Shown here: piece by piece, positions 40,907-50,388 of the stretch
Layout of the letters: each line of letters opens with the position of its first letter
Numbering within the stretch: the stretch's first letter is position 1
NCBI GenBank assembly: GCA_018433765.1
Contig: JAHDQO010000001.1
Coordinates: forward strand, 310,001 to 374,000
DNA from: Tissierellales bacterium
GTDB taxonomy: Bacteria; Bacillota; Clostridia; Tissierellales; Sedimentibacteraceae
Reading direction: 5' to 3'
Length of the DNA: 64,000 nucleotides
Made by a program: the position numbers and the translations under genes
The notes under the pieces: model-generated
What the model was told of the DNA's origin: nothing
The model's database searches: none
Seen by the model: the letters and a program-made list of their open reading frames with translations, nothing else

Positions 40907-42238
40907 ATGAAAAGCAAACTTTTAATAATGGTGGTTGCTATTTGTTTATTGATTTCTAATTTTACTATGGTTATGGCTCAAACTATTGATTCTGACAACA
41001 TAGACTCAATTAAGGCTAATGTACAGAGTTGTAATATTACCTTTGAAAGAAACACATCAAATACAATCGACATTAATTATTATGGTACTGCTTCGAATTT
41101 AAATTATGATCTCAAAACTTCAATTAATGAAAATATTTTAAATATAGATATTGTTTATATAGGAGAAGGTATAGCTCCTATAATTAAAGATGGTGGGGTT
41201 GTAGTCAAGTTGCCGTATAAGGATTTTGAATCTCTTGATATAGCAGGAAGTAAAGGTTCAGGAATAACATTGAATAATATTGATATTGATACAAATCTAA
41301 AAACTGAAAGTTGTGCAGTATTTATAACGAATTACAAATCTGAAAAAGATATTACAATAGATTCAGAACATGATGCTTACAATATAAAATCTGTACCTCT
41401 TACAAAAGATTTCAATTTAAAAGCAAATGGCAGTACAATTAAATTTAAATTCAGTCAGATTCCAGATAATCTTCACTTTAAGGTAACTGATGAGAACTCA
41501 TATTTTGAGATTCCTCAAGATTGGACTTATGACTATTCAATCGGCTCAGGTGAACCTGATATGGTAATAGATACTGTTGAAAGTGATTTTAGATTAACTT
41601 ATGCTGTTCAACAAACGATTGATTGTGATAATATAAAATCAATAGAAACAGATGTGCAGGGCTGTAACGTTACTTTTGAAAGAAGCACATCAAATGTTTT
41701 TGAGTTTGACTATTATGGTACTGCATCATGTTTAAATTATGACCTAAAAACTTCTGTAAATGAAGATATTTTAAGTATAGATCTTGATTATATAGGAGAA
41801 GGTATGGCTCCTTTTAAATATGTTGGTGGGATAGTAGTTAAAGTACCGGATAAAGAATTTGTCTCTCTTGATATAACAGGAAGAGAATGCTCAGGAATAA
41901 CATTGAATAATATTGGTATTGATACAAATCTAAAAACTGAAAGTTGTTCAGTAGAAATAAAAGATGAGCAACCTGAAAACAAATTTTTCATAGATTCAAA
42001 ACATGATGTTTACATATTAAAATTAGCACCTCTTACAAAAAAATTTGATATGAAAGCTGAATGTTGTGTTATTAAATTTGAATTTAGCAAGGCTCCCGAT
42101 AATCTAAACTTTAAGCTAAATGATAGCTATGGAAGTATTAATATTCCTGAAAATTGGAGTTATGACTATTCAATCGGTTCAGGGAAGCCCAATATGACAA
42201 TAGAAACTGTTTATAGTGTACTAAAATTATCTTGTTAA
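40907..42238 (+). CDS. Secreted protein with two tandem DUF4097-like repeats
   Basis: 443 residues. A signal peptide (about 1-25: basic start, hydrophobic core, MVMAQ end) is followed by two homologous halves of 211 residues, about 26-233 and 237-443. Each contains SCNITFER/GCNVTFER, YYGTAS, LNYDLKTS, YIGEG and SGITLNNI, and closes with YDYSIGSG. The pattern of strands resembles DUF4097-type beta-helix proteins. The two copies are alike at DNA level, indicating a fairly recent internal duplication. The second copy has extra cysteines (SCLNYD, ECSG, CCVIKF). Function unknown; likely exported or wall-associated. Confidence 0.7.
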   Translation: MKSKLLIMVVAICLLISNFTMVMAQTIDSDNIDSIKANVQSCNITFERNTSNTIDINYYGTASNLNYDLKTSINENILNIDIVYIGEGIAPIIKDGGVVVKLPYKDFESLDIAGSKGSGITLNNIDIDTNLKTESCAVFITNYKSEKDITIDSEHDAYNIKSVPLTKDFNLKANGSTIKFKFSQIPDNLHFKVTDENSYFEIPQDWTYDYSIGSGEPDMVIDTVESDFRLTYAVQQTIDCDNIKSIETDVQGCNVTFERSTSNVFEFDYYGTASCLNYDLKTSVNEDILSIDLDYIGEGMAPFKYVGGIVVKVPDKEFVSLDITGRECSGITLNNIGIDTNLKTESCSVEIKDEQPENKFFIDSKHDVYILKLAPLTKKFDMKAECCVIKFEFSKAPDNLNFKLNDSYGSINIPENWSYDYSIGSGKPNMTIETVYSVLKLSC

Positions 42239-42248
42239 TTTGTAAATC

Positions 42249-42289
42249 AGCACCGAATATATTAATTATTTTATTTGGTGCTTTTTTTT
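42249..42289 (+). terminator. Terminator of the secreted-protein gene
   Basis: AGCACCGAA paired with TTTGGTGCT (one G-U), an AT-rich loop and a T8 tail. Confidence 0.75.
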
Positions 42290-42420
42290 ATTTATTTAAT
42301 AAAAATACAACCCTGAAAATCTAAAATTAGTTTTTGGTAATAGCGTATAAAAATCTATTTTTGACTAATTATAATTAGGTATGATAAAATATTGTAAAAT
42401 TCTCTTAAAGGGGGCACAAG

Positions 42421-44115
42421 ATGAAAATAAAATTTTTAGGAGCAGTTGAAAGTGTTACAGGATCTTGTCATCTTATAGAAGTTAATGACAAAAAAATATT
42501 GCTCGACTGTGGGCAATTTCAAGGGAAAAAAGAAATTGAACAATTAAATTATAAAGATTTTGAGTTTGCACCTGGGGATATAGACTATTTATTATTAAGC
42601 CATGCTCATATTGATCACAGCGGAAGAATACCTTTATTAGTTAAGAAAGGATTTAAAGGTAAAATTTTCTGTTCTAAACCAACTTATGATTTATGTGAAA
42701 TAATGCTTAGAGATAGTGGACATATACATGAGGTCGAAGCTGAATGGAAGAATAGAAAAGCTGAAAGAGCAGGTAGAGAAAAAGTAGAACCATTATATAC
42801 AGAAAGTGATGCTGAAGAAAGTTTTAAATATTTTGAACCTTTATTATATGAACAATTAACTGAAATAGATGAAAATCTGACTGTAAGATTTAACGATGCA
42901 GGACATATATTAGGTTCTGCAATAATAGAAATATGGATAAAAGAAGGGGAAGAAACCACAAAACTTGTCTTTTCAGGTGATTTGGGTATGAAAGACAAAC
43001 CTATACTTAAAGATCCTACCATAATAGAAAAGGCAGATTATTTAATAATTGAATCTACTTATGGAAATAGACTTCATGAGAAAATTGGAGAAAGAATAGA
43101 TATTCTTGCAAATATAATACTTAAAACTGTAAGGCGAGGGGGTACAGTTGTTATTCCTTCATTCGCAGTTGGAAGGACACAAGAGATAATTTATGAACTT
43201 AATCAATATTATGATGGAAATAAAAAAATTCAAAGTGAATTAGCTCAAATACCTGTATATATAGATAGTCCACTTGCTACAAAGGCAACAGAAGTGTTTA
43301 AGAAAAATGCACATGTTTTTGATGAAGAAGCAAGAGAATATATAATGATTGGAGATAATCCGCTTGAATTTGAGAATTTACATTTTACACAATCAGCCGA
43401 AGAATCAAAAGCATTAAATACTTCAGATGAACCTAAAATAATAATATCAGCAAGTGGTATGTGTGATGCAGGTAGAATAAAGCATCATTTAAAACATAAT
43501 TTGTGGAAGAAAAAATCAAGTGTTATATTTGTTGGATATCAAGCAGAAGGAACATTAGGAAGAAGAATTAGAGATGGTGAAAAAGCTGTAAAGATATTTG
43601 GCGAAGAAATTCAAATAAATGCAGAAATTTACAGTGTAGAGGGATTCTCCGGTCATGCAGATAAAAATGGATTATTAGATTGGTTATCAGGATTCAAAGA
43701 AGGGCCTAAGCAAGTCTTTATAGTTCATGGAGAAGATGATTCTAAGAAAGAATTTGCACTGGAAATAAATAATAAACTAGGTTTAGATTGTGTTATTCCA
43801 TTACCGGGAAAAGAGTATGACTTAATTTCAGAAAATTTTTCAGAAAATCAAGTAACTGCAAAAGAAGACAAAAATATTAATATAGAAAAAGATAAAAAAG
43901 TAGATGGAAAATGTTTGCAGCCTGCAAGTAAAGAAAAGATAGATGAATTGTTGAACGAAATAGTTAAGCTAAAAGAATTATTCCAAGATTCATTATTATT
44001 AACAGAAGAATCTTTGAATAATAATATAAATGTTGAAGATTTTAATATTATTAATAATAAGATATTAGAAATTGAAAAAAACATTGTTAATTTAACTATG
44101 TTGAGTGGAAAATAG
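42421..44115 (+). CDS. Beta-CASP metallo-beta-lactamase-fold ribonuclease-like protein
   Basis: 564 residues. The MBL core is evident: HAHIDHSGR motif II, DAGHILGS motif III and FSGDLGM motif IV. The beta-CASP insertion and its A/B/C motifs follow (ESTYGNR; SASGMCDAGR; GFSGHAD). This is the architecture of bacterial RNase J-like and CPSF-related nucleases of the YsnF/COG1236 type. Residues about 465-564 add a lysine/glutamate-rich helical extension absent from minimal members. Probable cytoplasmic RNA exo/endonuclease; its targets are unknown. AAGGGGGCA site before the ATG. Confidence 0.85.
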   Translation: MKIKFLGAVESVTGSCHLIEVNDKKILLDCGQFQGKKEIEQLNYKDFEFAPGDIDYLLLSHAHIDHSGRIPLLVKKGFKGKIFCSKPTYDLCEIMLRDSGHIHEVEAEWKNRKAERAGREKVEPLYTESDAEESFKYFEPLLYEQLTEIDENLTVRFNDAGHILGSAIIEIWIKEGEETTKLVFSGDLGMKDKPILKDPTIIEKADYLIIESTYGNRLHEKIGERIDILANIILKTVRRGGTVVIPSFAVGRTQEIIYELNQYYDGNKKIQSELAQIPVYIDSPLATKATEVFKKNAHVFDEEAREYIMIGDNPLEFENLHFTQSAEESKALNTSDEPKIIISASGMCDAGRIKHHLKHNLWKKKSSVIFVGYQAEGTLGRRIRDGEKAVKIFGEEIQINAEIYSVEGFSGHADKNGLLDWLSGFKEGPKQVFIVHGEDDSKKEFALEINNKLGLDCVIPLPGKEYDLISENFSENQVTAKEDKNINIEKDKKVDGKCLQPASKEKIDELLNEIVKLKELFQDSLLLTEESLNNNINVEDFNIINNKILEIEKNIVNLTMLSGK

Positions 44116-44135
44116 ATTAAGTTAAAAATTAAGGT

Positions 44136-44162
44136 AAAAATCCGCATCATATGCGGATTTTT
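44136..44162 (+). terminator. Terminator of the beta-CASP gene
   Basis: A5-TCCGCAT, a three-base loop and ATGCGGA-T5, 20 bases after the stop codon. Confidence 0.85.
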
Positions 44163-44220
44163 ATTATTATAATTTTTGCATTGTTAACTAATAATTTAAT
44201 TTTATTATTTTAGTTGATTT

Positions 44221-44250
44221 ATTAATGTTCGTAACATAACGAACATTAAT
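44221..44250. promoter_or_regulatory. 12-base inverted repeat resembling PurBox half-sites
   Basis: ATTAATGTTCGT and its exact complement separated by AACATA. ACGAACATT is close to the Bacillus/Lactococcus PurR box (CCGAAC core), and a related TACGAATAATTA lies at 44281-44292. It is 77 bases upstream of the pbuG -35 box. Half-site order is opposite to the usual PurR operator, so this is tentative; it could also be a simple hairpin. Confidence 0.35.
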
Positions 44251-44326
44251 CTTATAAAACACAACTAAAATTAAGATTAGTACGAATAATTATAATAAAA
44301 AAATAATTTTTTTACCAGAAAAACTA

Positions 44327-44355
44327 TTGACATGCTCTACCAGTTTTGTTATTAT
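44327..44355 (+). promoter_or_regulatory. Promoter of the guanine riboswitch / pbuG transcript
   Basis: Exact TTGACA, a 17-base spacer and TATTAT, about 16 bases upstream of the aptamer. Confidence 0.75.
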
Positions 44356-44371
44356 AAATATGCTGAGTAAG

Positions 44372-44499
44372 TGTTTAAATATAGTCTCCAAAATAAGGTT
44401 GGAGAGTTTCTACCGGGTGCCATATTATCCGACTATTTAAACATCAATTTTGATGTTGAAAAAGTTGGAAATATATAGCCTTGTAAAAAGGCTATTTTT
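44372..44499 (+). promoter_or_regulatory. Guanine-type purine riboswitch with terminator
   Basis: The aptamer at 44372-44442 has P1 arms TGTTTAAAT/ATTTAAACA, P2 CTCCAA/TTGGAG, the conserved GTTTCTACCGGGTGCC, and a 3' TCCGACTA. The C of GACTA is the specificity base for guanine/hypoxanthine (adenine switches carry U). A short CATCAA/TTGATG hairpin and a terminator (ATAGCCTT stem at 44475-44495, then U5) form the expression platform, an expected off-switch at high guanine. The downstream gene is a purine permease. Confidence 0.93.
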
Positions 44500-44519
44500 A
44501 ATTTAAGGAGGATGATATA

Positions 44520-45824
44520 GTGGAAAAATATTTTAAACTTAAGGAACACAATACTACAGTAAAAACTGAAATCATAGCTGGAATTACTACATTTATGACT
44601 ATGGCATACATACTTATAGTCAATCCACAAATATTGGGAGAAGCAGGTATGGATACTGGAGCAGTATTTACTGCAACAGCTTTGTCAGCATTTATAGCAA
44701 CATTAGTAATGGCGTTATATGCTAAATTACCATTTGCTTTAGCACCGGGTATGGGATTGAATGCTTTCTTCGCATACAGTGTATGTATAGGATTAGGTAA
44801 GTCATGGCAGTTTGCACTTACAGCAGTATTTTTAGAAGGTATCATATTTATAGTTTTGACATTTTTAAATGTTAGGGAAGCTATTATAAATAGTATTCCT
44901 ATGAATCTTAAAAAGGCAATATCAGTTGGTATCGGATTATTTATTGCTTTAATAGGCTTATCAAATGCAGGTATTATAGTACATGAACCTGATTCAACAA
45001 TACTTCAACTTGGAAATATAACTTCAGGTGGAGGATTAGTAGCATTAATAGGATTAGTTATTACAGGTATACTGCTTGCTAAAAAAGTAAAAGGTGCTTT
45101 ACTAATTGGAATAATTATAACGACAGTTATAGGTATACCAATGGGAGTGACAACAGTATCTGAAGGATTTAAATTTTTTAGTGCACCGCCATCATTAGCA
45201 CCAACTTTCTTTCAATTTGATTTTTCACAAATATTCACATTTGATATGTTTGTAGTACTGTTTACATTCTTGTTTGTAGATATGTTTGATACTGTAGGAA
45301 CATTGATAGGAGTTTCAACGAAAGCTGGAATGCTGAGTAAAGACGGAAAAGTACCAAATGCTAAGAAAGCACTTTTAGCTGATTCTATAGGAACAACAGT
45401 AGGAGCTATATTTGGAACAAGCACAGTAACAACATATGTAGAAAGTTCATCAGGAGTAGCAGAAGGTGGTAGAACTGGACTTACATCTTTATCAACAGCA
45501 GTAATGTTTGGACTAGCTCTATTATTCTCAAATGTATTTTTATTAGTACCAAGTGCAGCAACATCACCGGCATTAATATTAGTTGGACTATTCATGATGT
45601 CACCTGTAAAAGATATTGATTTTGAAGACTATACAGAAGCTATACCTGCATTTATTACAATCATATTCATGCCATTTGCATATAGCATTTCTGAAGGTAT
45701 TGTTTTTGGTATAATTTCTTATGTATTATTAAAAATGATTACTGGAAAATTTAAGGATATACATCCACTTACATATGTAATAGCAATTTTGTTTGTTCTA
45801 AAAATAATAATTGGCACAATTTAG
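44520..45824 (+). CDS. pbuG: AzgA/PbuG-type guanine/hypoxanthine permease
   Basis: 434 residues, about 12-14 hydrophobic segments. The N-terminus (KYFKLKEHNTTVKTEIIAGI) and the motifs FDTVGTLIG and SSGVAEGGRTGL are those of the AzgA subgroup of NCS2 transporters, such as B. subtilis PbuG. Starts with GTG at 44520 after AAGGAGG. Imports purine bases using an ion gradient and should be shut off by guanine through the upstream riboswitch. Directly precedes the de novo purine genes but is separated from them by a hairpin. Confidence 0.93.
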   Translation: MEKYFKLKEHNTTVKTEIIAGITTFMTMAYILIVNPQILGEAGMDTGAVFTATALSAFIATLVMALYAKLPFALAPGMGLNAFFAYSVCIGLGKSWQFALTAVFLEGIIFIVLTFLNVREAIINSIPMNLKKAISVGIGLFIALIGLSNAGIIVHEPDSTILQLGNITSGGGLVALIGLVITGILLAKKVKGALLIGIIITTVIGIPMGVTTVSEGFKFFSAPPSLAPTFFQFDFSQIFTFDMFVVLFTFLFVDMFDTVGTLIGVSTKAGMLSKDGKVPNAKKALLADSIGTTVGAIFGTSTVTTYVESSSGVAEGGRTGLTSLSTAVMFGLALLFSNVFLLVPSAATSPALILVGLFMMSPVKDIDFEDYTEAIPAFITIIFMPFAYSISEGIVFGIISYVLLKMITGKFKDIHPLTYVIAILFVLKIIIGTI

Positions 45825-45833
45825 ATATTCTAA

Positions 45834-45858
45834 AAGGGTCCGAAAATATCGGACTCTT
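45834..45858 (+). terminator. Hairpin after pbuG
   Basis: AAGGGTCCGA paired with TCGGACTCTT around an AAATA loop. The U-tail is weak (AGCTTTCT), so read-through into purL is possible. Confidence 0.55.
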
Positions 45859-45961
45859 AGCTTTCTAATTTAGGTTATAAAAGTATTCACAAAATAGCGA
45901 ATATTTTTATAAATTAAATTTCAAATATATAAGCATACTAATAATCGAAAGGTGGATAAAT

Positions 45962-48900
45962 ATGACTTCCAATGTTAAAAGAGTATATGTTGAAAAAAGA
46001 GATGGCTTTAATGTAGAGGCTAAAAAACTCTATAATGATTTTAAATCAAATTTAAATATAAAAGGGCTTAGAAATGTTAGAGTTCTTAATAGGTATGACG
46101 TTTCGCATATATCAGAAGAGAATTTTAAAAAGGCTGTAACTTCAGTGTTCTCAGAACCTAATCAAGATATATTTAAAGAAACTATAAGCATAGAAGATAA
46201 AATGTTTGCAGTAGAATTTCTACCCGGACAGTATGATCAAAGGGCAGATTCAGCAGCACAATGTATTCAGCTTCTTACACAAAAAGAAAAACCTATAGTT
46301 AAATATGCAAGAATAATAGTGTTAGTAGGAGAAGTTAATGATGCAGATATAAATAAAATCAAAGAATACTATATTAATCCGGTCGATTCAAGAGAAGCAT
46401 CTCTAAAAAAACAAGAAACTTTAGAAGAAATATATCCAGATGCACTAGATGTTGAAATAATAGGAGGATTTATAAATAAAACAAAAAAAGAAATTCAAAC
46501 CTTTATGGACAGCATGGGATTTGCTATGAGCTTAGAAGACTTACTATTCTGTCAAGATTATTTTAAGAATACAGAAAAAAGAAATCCAACAATAACAGAA
46601 CTAAGAGTAATAGATACTTATTGGTCAGATCATTGTAGACATACAACATTTTCAACCCGAATTGAAAATGTGATTTTTGACAGTGGAAGTATTTCTGATG
46701 AAATTAAAAACACATATAATCAATACATTGAGTCAAGAGAATATGTTTACGAAAATAAACAAAAAGATATATGTCTCATGGATTTAGCTACTATAGGTAT
46801 GAAAGAATTAAGAAAAAAAGGTATGCTTAATGATTTAGAAGTGTCAGATGAAATAAATGCATGCAGTATAATAGTAAATGTAGATAGAGACGGTAAAAAT
46901 GAAGAATGGTTAGTGATGTTTAAGAATGAAACACATAATCATCCTACAGAAATAGAACCATTTGGTGGAGCAGCTACATGTTTAGGTGGAGCAATAAGAG
47001 ACCCTCTTTCAGGAAGATCATATGTATATCAAGCCATGAGGATTACAGGTAGCGGAGATCCAAGACAGAAAATAGAAGATACTCTCAAAGGTAAATTACC
47101 TCAAAGAAAAATAACAACAGAAGCTGCTCATGGATATAGTTCATATGGTAATCAAATTGGTCTTGCAACAGGTAAAGTAGTTGAAATATATGATGATGAT
47201 TATATAGCTAAAAGAATGGAAATAGGTGCGGTAATAGCCGCAGCTCCACGAGAAAATGTTAAAAGAGAAGCTCCGTTAGCCGGAGATGTAATAATACTAG
47301 TTGGAGGAAGAACAGGTAGAGACGGTTGCGGTGGTGCTACTGGTTCATCAAAAGAGCATACAGAAGAATCTATCCTTACATGCGGTTCAGAAGTACAAAA
47401 GGGAAATCCTCCAACAGAAAGAAAAATTCAAAGATTATTTAGAAATTCAGAAGTAAGTCAAATGATAAAAAAATGTAATGATTTTGGTGCAGGAGGAGTT
47501 TCAGTTGCAATTGGAGAGCTAGCGGATGGACTTGAGATAAATTTAGATAATGTGCTGAAAAAATACGAAGGACTTGACGGCACAGAACTAGCAATATCAG
47601 AATCACAGGAAAGAATGGCAGTAGTAATTAGAGAAAAAGATGTAGAAAAATTCAAAGATTTTGCTTCCAAAGAAAATTTAGAATCTACAATTGCAGCTAA
47701 AGTCACTGATGGCAGAAGATTAAAAATGTATTGGAGAGGAAAAACGATACTTGATATAAGTAGAGATTTTCTTGATACAAATGGTGTAAAGCAAAAAACT
47801 GATGTATTAGTTAAAGAACCGGTTGAAAAAGATAATTACTTTAATAAATTACCTTGTAATATAAAGTCAAAAGATATGAAAGAATCATGGCTTGAAAATT
47901 TAAGAGATTTAAATTGTGCAGCTCAGAAGGGTCTTGTAGAAAGATTTGATTCGACAATAGGAGCTGGAACAGTAGTTATGCCATTTGGTGGAAAAACTCA
48001 GATGACTCCTTCAGAAGGTATGGCAGCTACTATACCTTTATTAAAAGGAGAAACAAATACATGTACTCTTATGACACATGGCTTTGATCCTAAATTATCA
48101 AAATGGAGTCCTTATCATGGAGCAGTATATGCAGTTGTTCATTCTGCTGCCAAAATTACAGCTATGGGTGGAGACTACAGGAATATAAGACTTACTTTAC
48201 AGGAATATTTTGAAAAGCTAAACAAAGAGCCTGAAAGATGGGGTAAGCCATTTAGTGCACTTTTAGGAGCTTTTAAAGTACAAAATGAATTGAAAATACC
48301 TGCAATTGGTGGAAAGGACAGTATGTCAGGTACGTTTAAAGATATGAACGTTCCTCCAACACTTGTAAGTTTTGCAGTAGCGGTAGAGAACATAAAAAAT
48401 ATTATAACACCAGAGTTTAAAAAAGCTGATTCAAAAGTTGTTTTAATACCTATAAGAAGAGATAAAAATAAATTACCTGATTTTGATGATATAAAATCAA
48501 AATATGAAAAGATATATGAATTAGCAAGAAATAATAAAATTATGAGTGCTCATACTGTTGGATATGGAGGTATAGCAGCAGCAATAAGTAAGATGACATT
48601 TGGAAATAATATAGGATTCAAATCTCAAGCAAATATAGGAACAGAAACACTTTATGCTCCTTTGTATGGAGATATAATTATAGAAATAGAAAATGAAGAA
48701 GATATTAAATGTATAGACCATATATTATTGGGGAAAACAACTAATAATAAAGAAATAGAAATTAATAGTATTCAAATAGAAATTGATGAAATGCTTGATA
48801 TATGGTTAGAGCCTTTAAATGATACTTTTCCAGTTAAGGCAGATGTAGAAGGAAAAGTAGAAGATTATAAATATACTAATGGAATTAAAGTAAAATCATC

Positions 48901-49714
48901 AATTTCAATAGGAAAACCACGAATTTTAATTCCTGTTTTTCCTGGAACTAACTGTGAATATGATACAGGTAAAGCCTTTGAAAAAGCAGGTGGAATAGTT
49001 GATACATTTGTTTTTAAAAATATAACAGCAAAAGATGTAGAAGAGTCTGTTAATGAAATGGCTAGAAGAATTAATCAATCGCAAATTATTGCTTTAGCTG
49101 GTGGGTTTAGTGCAGGAGATGAACCAGAAGGTTCAGGTAAATTTATTACTGCTGTATTTAGAAATCCAATATTAAAAGAAGCAGTTATGAACCTAATAAA
49201 TAATAGAGACGGCTTAATGTTAGGTATATGTAATGGCTTCCAAGCTCTTATAAAACTTGGTCTTTTGCCATTTGGAGAAATTAAAGATCTGAAAGATGAT
49301 TATCCTACATTAACATATAATAAAATTGGCAGACATGTGTCCACATTTGCATCAACAAAAGTAGTATCTAATTTGTCACCATGGTTTAGTAATTGTAAAG
49401 TAGGAGACATGTATAATATACCTCTTTCACATGGAGAAGGAAGATTTACCGCAAACAAAGAATATATAAATAAACTAAAAGATAGTGGTCAAATAGCAGT
49501 TCAATACGTAGACCCAGAAGGAAAACCAACATTAAATGGGTTATACAATCCAAACGGATCTGTTGAAGCAATAGAAGGCATAACAAGTCCAGATGGAAGA
49601 ATATTAGGTAAAATGGGACACTCAGAGAGAATAGGAAATGGCCTGTACAAAAACATACCGGGAAACAAAGACCAAAAACTATTCAAAGCAGGAGTAGACT
49701 ATTTTCGCTTGTAA
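45962..49714 (+). CDS. purL: Phosphoribosylformylglycinamidine synthase, single-chain PurL
   Basis: 1250 residues: the long form with the synthetase domain and C-terminal glutaminase in one chain, making FGAM from FGAR, ATP and glutamine. Visible: the N-terminal PurS-like region, two AIRS-type ATP domains (KNETHNHPTEIEPFGGAATC; GGKDSMSG), and a class I glutaminase with FPGTNCEYDTG, the nucleophile in GICNGFQAL and a PLSHGEGRF histidine-glutamate. First gene of a collinear pur set. The upstream 137 bases contain only the pbuG hairpin and AT-rich sequence with a CGAATATT-like motif. Confidence 0.97.
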   Translation: MTSNVKRVYVEKRDGFNVEAKKLYNDFKSNLNIKGLRNVRVLNRYDVSHISEENFKKAVTSVFSEPNQDIFKETISIEDKMFAVEFLPGQYDQRADSAAQCIQLLTQKEKPIVKYARIIVLVGEVNDADINKIKEYYINPVDSREASLKKQETLEEIYPDALDVEIIGGFINKTKKEIQTFMDSMGFAMSLEDLLFCQDYFKNTEKRNPTITELRVIDTYWSDHCRHTTFSTRIENVIFDSGSISDEIKNTYNQYIESREYVYENKQKDICLMDLATIGMKELRKKGMLNDLEVSDEINACSIIVNVDRDGKNEEWLVMFKNETHNHPTEIEPFGGAATCLGGAIRDPLSGRSYVYQAMRITGSGDPRQKIEDTLKGKLPQRKITTEAAHGYSSYGNQIGLATGKVVEIYDDDYIAKRMEIGAVIAAAPRENVKREAPLAGDVIILVGGRTGRDGCGGATGSSKEHTEESILTCGSEVQKGNPPTERKIQRLFRNSEVSQMIKKCNDFGAGGVSVAIGELADGLEINLDNVLKKYEGLDGTELAISESQERMAVVIREKDVEKFKDFASKENLESTIAAKVTDGRRLKMYWRGKTILDISRDFLDTNGVKQKTDVLVKEPVEKDNYFNKLPCNIKSKDMKESWLENLRDLNCAAQKGLVERFDSTIGAGTVVMPFGGKTQMTPSEGMAATIPLLKGETNTCTLMTHGFDPKLSKWSPYHGAVYAVVHSAAKITAMGGDYRNIRLTLQEYFEKLNKEPERWGKPFSALLGAFKVQNELKIPAIGGKDSMSGTFKDMNVPPTLVSFAVAVENIKNIITPEFKKADSKVVLIPIRRDKNKLPDFDDIKSKYEKIYELARNNKIMSAHTVGYGGIAAAISKMTFGNNIGFKSQANIGTETLYAPLYGDIIIEIENEEDIKCIDHILLGKTTNNKEIEINSIQIEIDEMLDIWLEPLNDTFPVKADVEGKVEDYKYTNGIKVKSSISIGKPRILIPVFPGTNCEYDTGKAFEKAGGIVDTFVFKNITAKDVEESVNEMARRINQSQIIALAGGFSAGDEPEGSGKFITAVFRNPILKEAVMNLINNRDGLMLGICNGFQALIKLGLLPFGEIKDLKDDYPTLTYNKIGRHVSTFASTKVVSNLSPWFSNCKVGDMYNIPLSHGEGRFTANKEYINKLKDSGQIAVQYVDPEGKPTLNGLYNPNGSVEAIEGITSPDGRILGKMGHSERIGNGLYKNIPGNKDQKLFKAGVDYFRL

Positions 49715-49775
49715 GAAGAAATTTTCGTTAAGAAAATTTACCATAACTTTAAGTTTTTAAATTTTATCTTAATAA

Positions 49776-49790
49776 TAGGGCTAGACCCTA
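49776..49790 (+). other. Small palindrome between purL and purE
   Basis: TAGGGCTAGACCCTA, followed by an A-run, and a TTTTCGTTAAGAAAA hairpin at 49722-49736 just after purL. Both are short. The second has a near copy at 56067-56081 before purD (interspersed family B). They may mark mRNA-processing points inside the operon. Confidence 0.4.
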
Positions 49791-49811
49791 AAAAAATAAG
49801 GGAGGTTTTTT

Positions 49812-50303
49812 ATGAAAATTGCTGTTATTATGGGAAGCGATTCTGATTTTGATGTAGTATCAAAAGGATTAAAAATTTTGAAGGAATTTGGTGTAGAGGC
49901 AGAAGTGAGAGTTATATCAGCTCATAGAACACCATTTCAAGCATTAGATTTTGCTAAAAATGCTGAAGAAAACGGGTATGAACTAATAATTGGTGCAGCT
50001 GGAAAGGCAGCACATCTTCCGGGAGTACTTGCAGGGGTGACTCCATTGCCGGTTATAGGACTGCCTATAAAATCATCAACTATGGATGGCATGGATTCAT
50101 TACTTTCAATAGTACAAATGCCAAAAGGAGTTCCTGTAGCTACAGTGGCTATAAATGGAGCAGAAAATGCTTTCTTATTAGCAGTACAAATATTGTCTGT
50201 AAAATATGCTGAATTGAGAACTAAATTTAAAGAATACAAAGAGAATATGGCTAAACAAGTAATAGAGAAAGACGAGAAAATAAAATTAAAAATTAAAAAT
50301 TAA
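49812..50303 (+). CDS. purE: N5-carboxyaminoimidazole ribonucleotide mutase
   Basis: 163 residues, class I PurE. MGSDSDFDVV at the start binds substrate phosphate, ISAHRTP carries the catalytic histidine, and GAAGKAAHLPGVLAG is the conserved loop. Converts N5-CAIR to CAIR. The PurK partner that makes N5-CAIR is not in the window. GGGAGG site before the ATG; ends with an AT-rich low-complexity run (family C). Confidence 0.95.
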   Translation: MKIAVIMGSDSDFDVVSKGLKILKEFGVEAEVRVISAHRTPFQALDFAKNAEENGYELIIGAAGKAAHLPGVLAGVTPLPVIGLPIKSSTMDGMDSLLSIVQMPKGVPVATVAINGAENAFLLAVQILSVKYAELRTKFKEYKENMAKQVIEKDEKIKLKIKN

Positions 50304-50322
50304 AAATGCAAAATTAAGAATG
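50283..50322 (+). repeat. Interspersed repeat family C (AT-rich), copy 2
   Basis: Tandem AATTAAAA units followed by ATGCAAAATTAAGAATG. It overlaps the last codons of purE, whose final residues KLKIKN derive from it, and matches the sequence after valS. Confidence 0.5.
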
Positions 50323-50388
50323 AACCACAACTTTTAACTATTATCTTGTAAGAAGTGATAAAAAATAGAAATGAGGAGGAAGACCATT

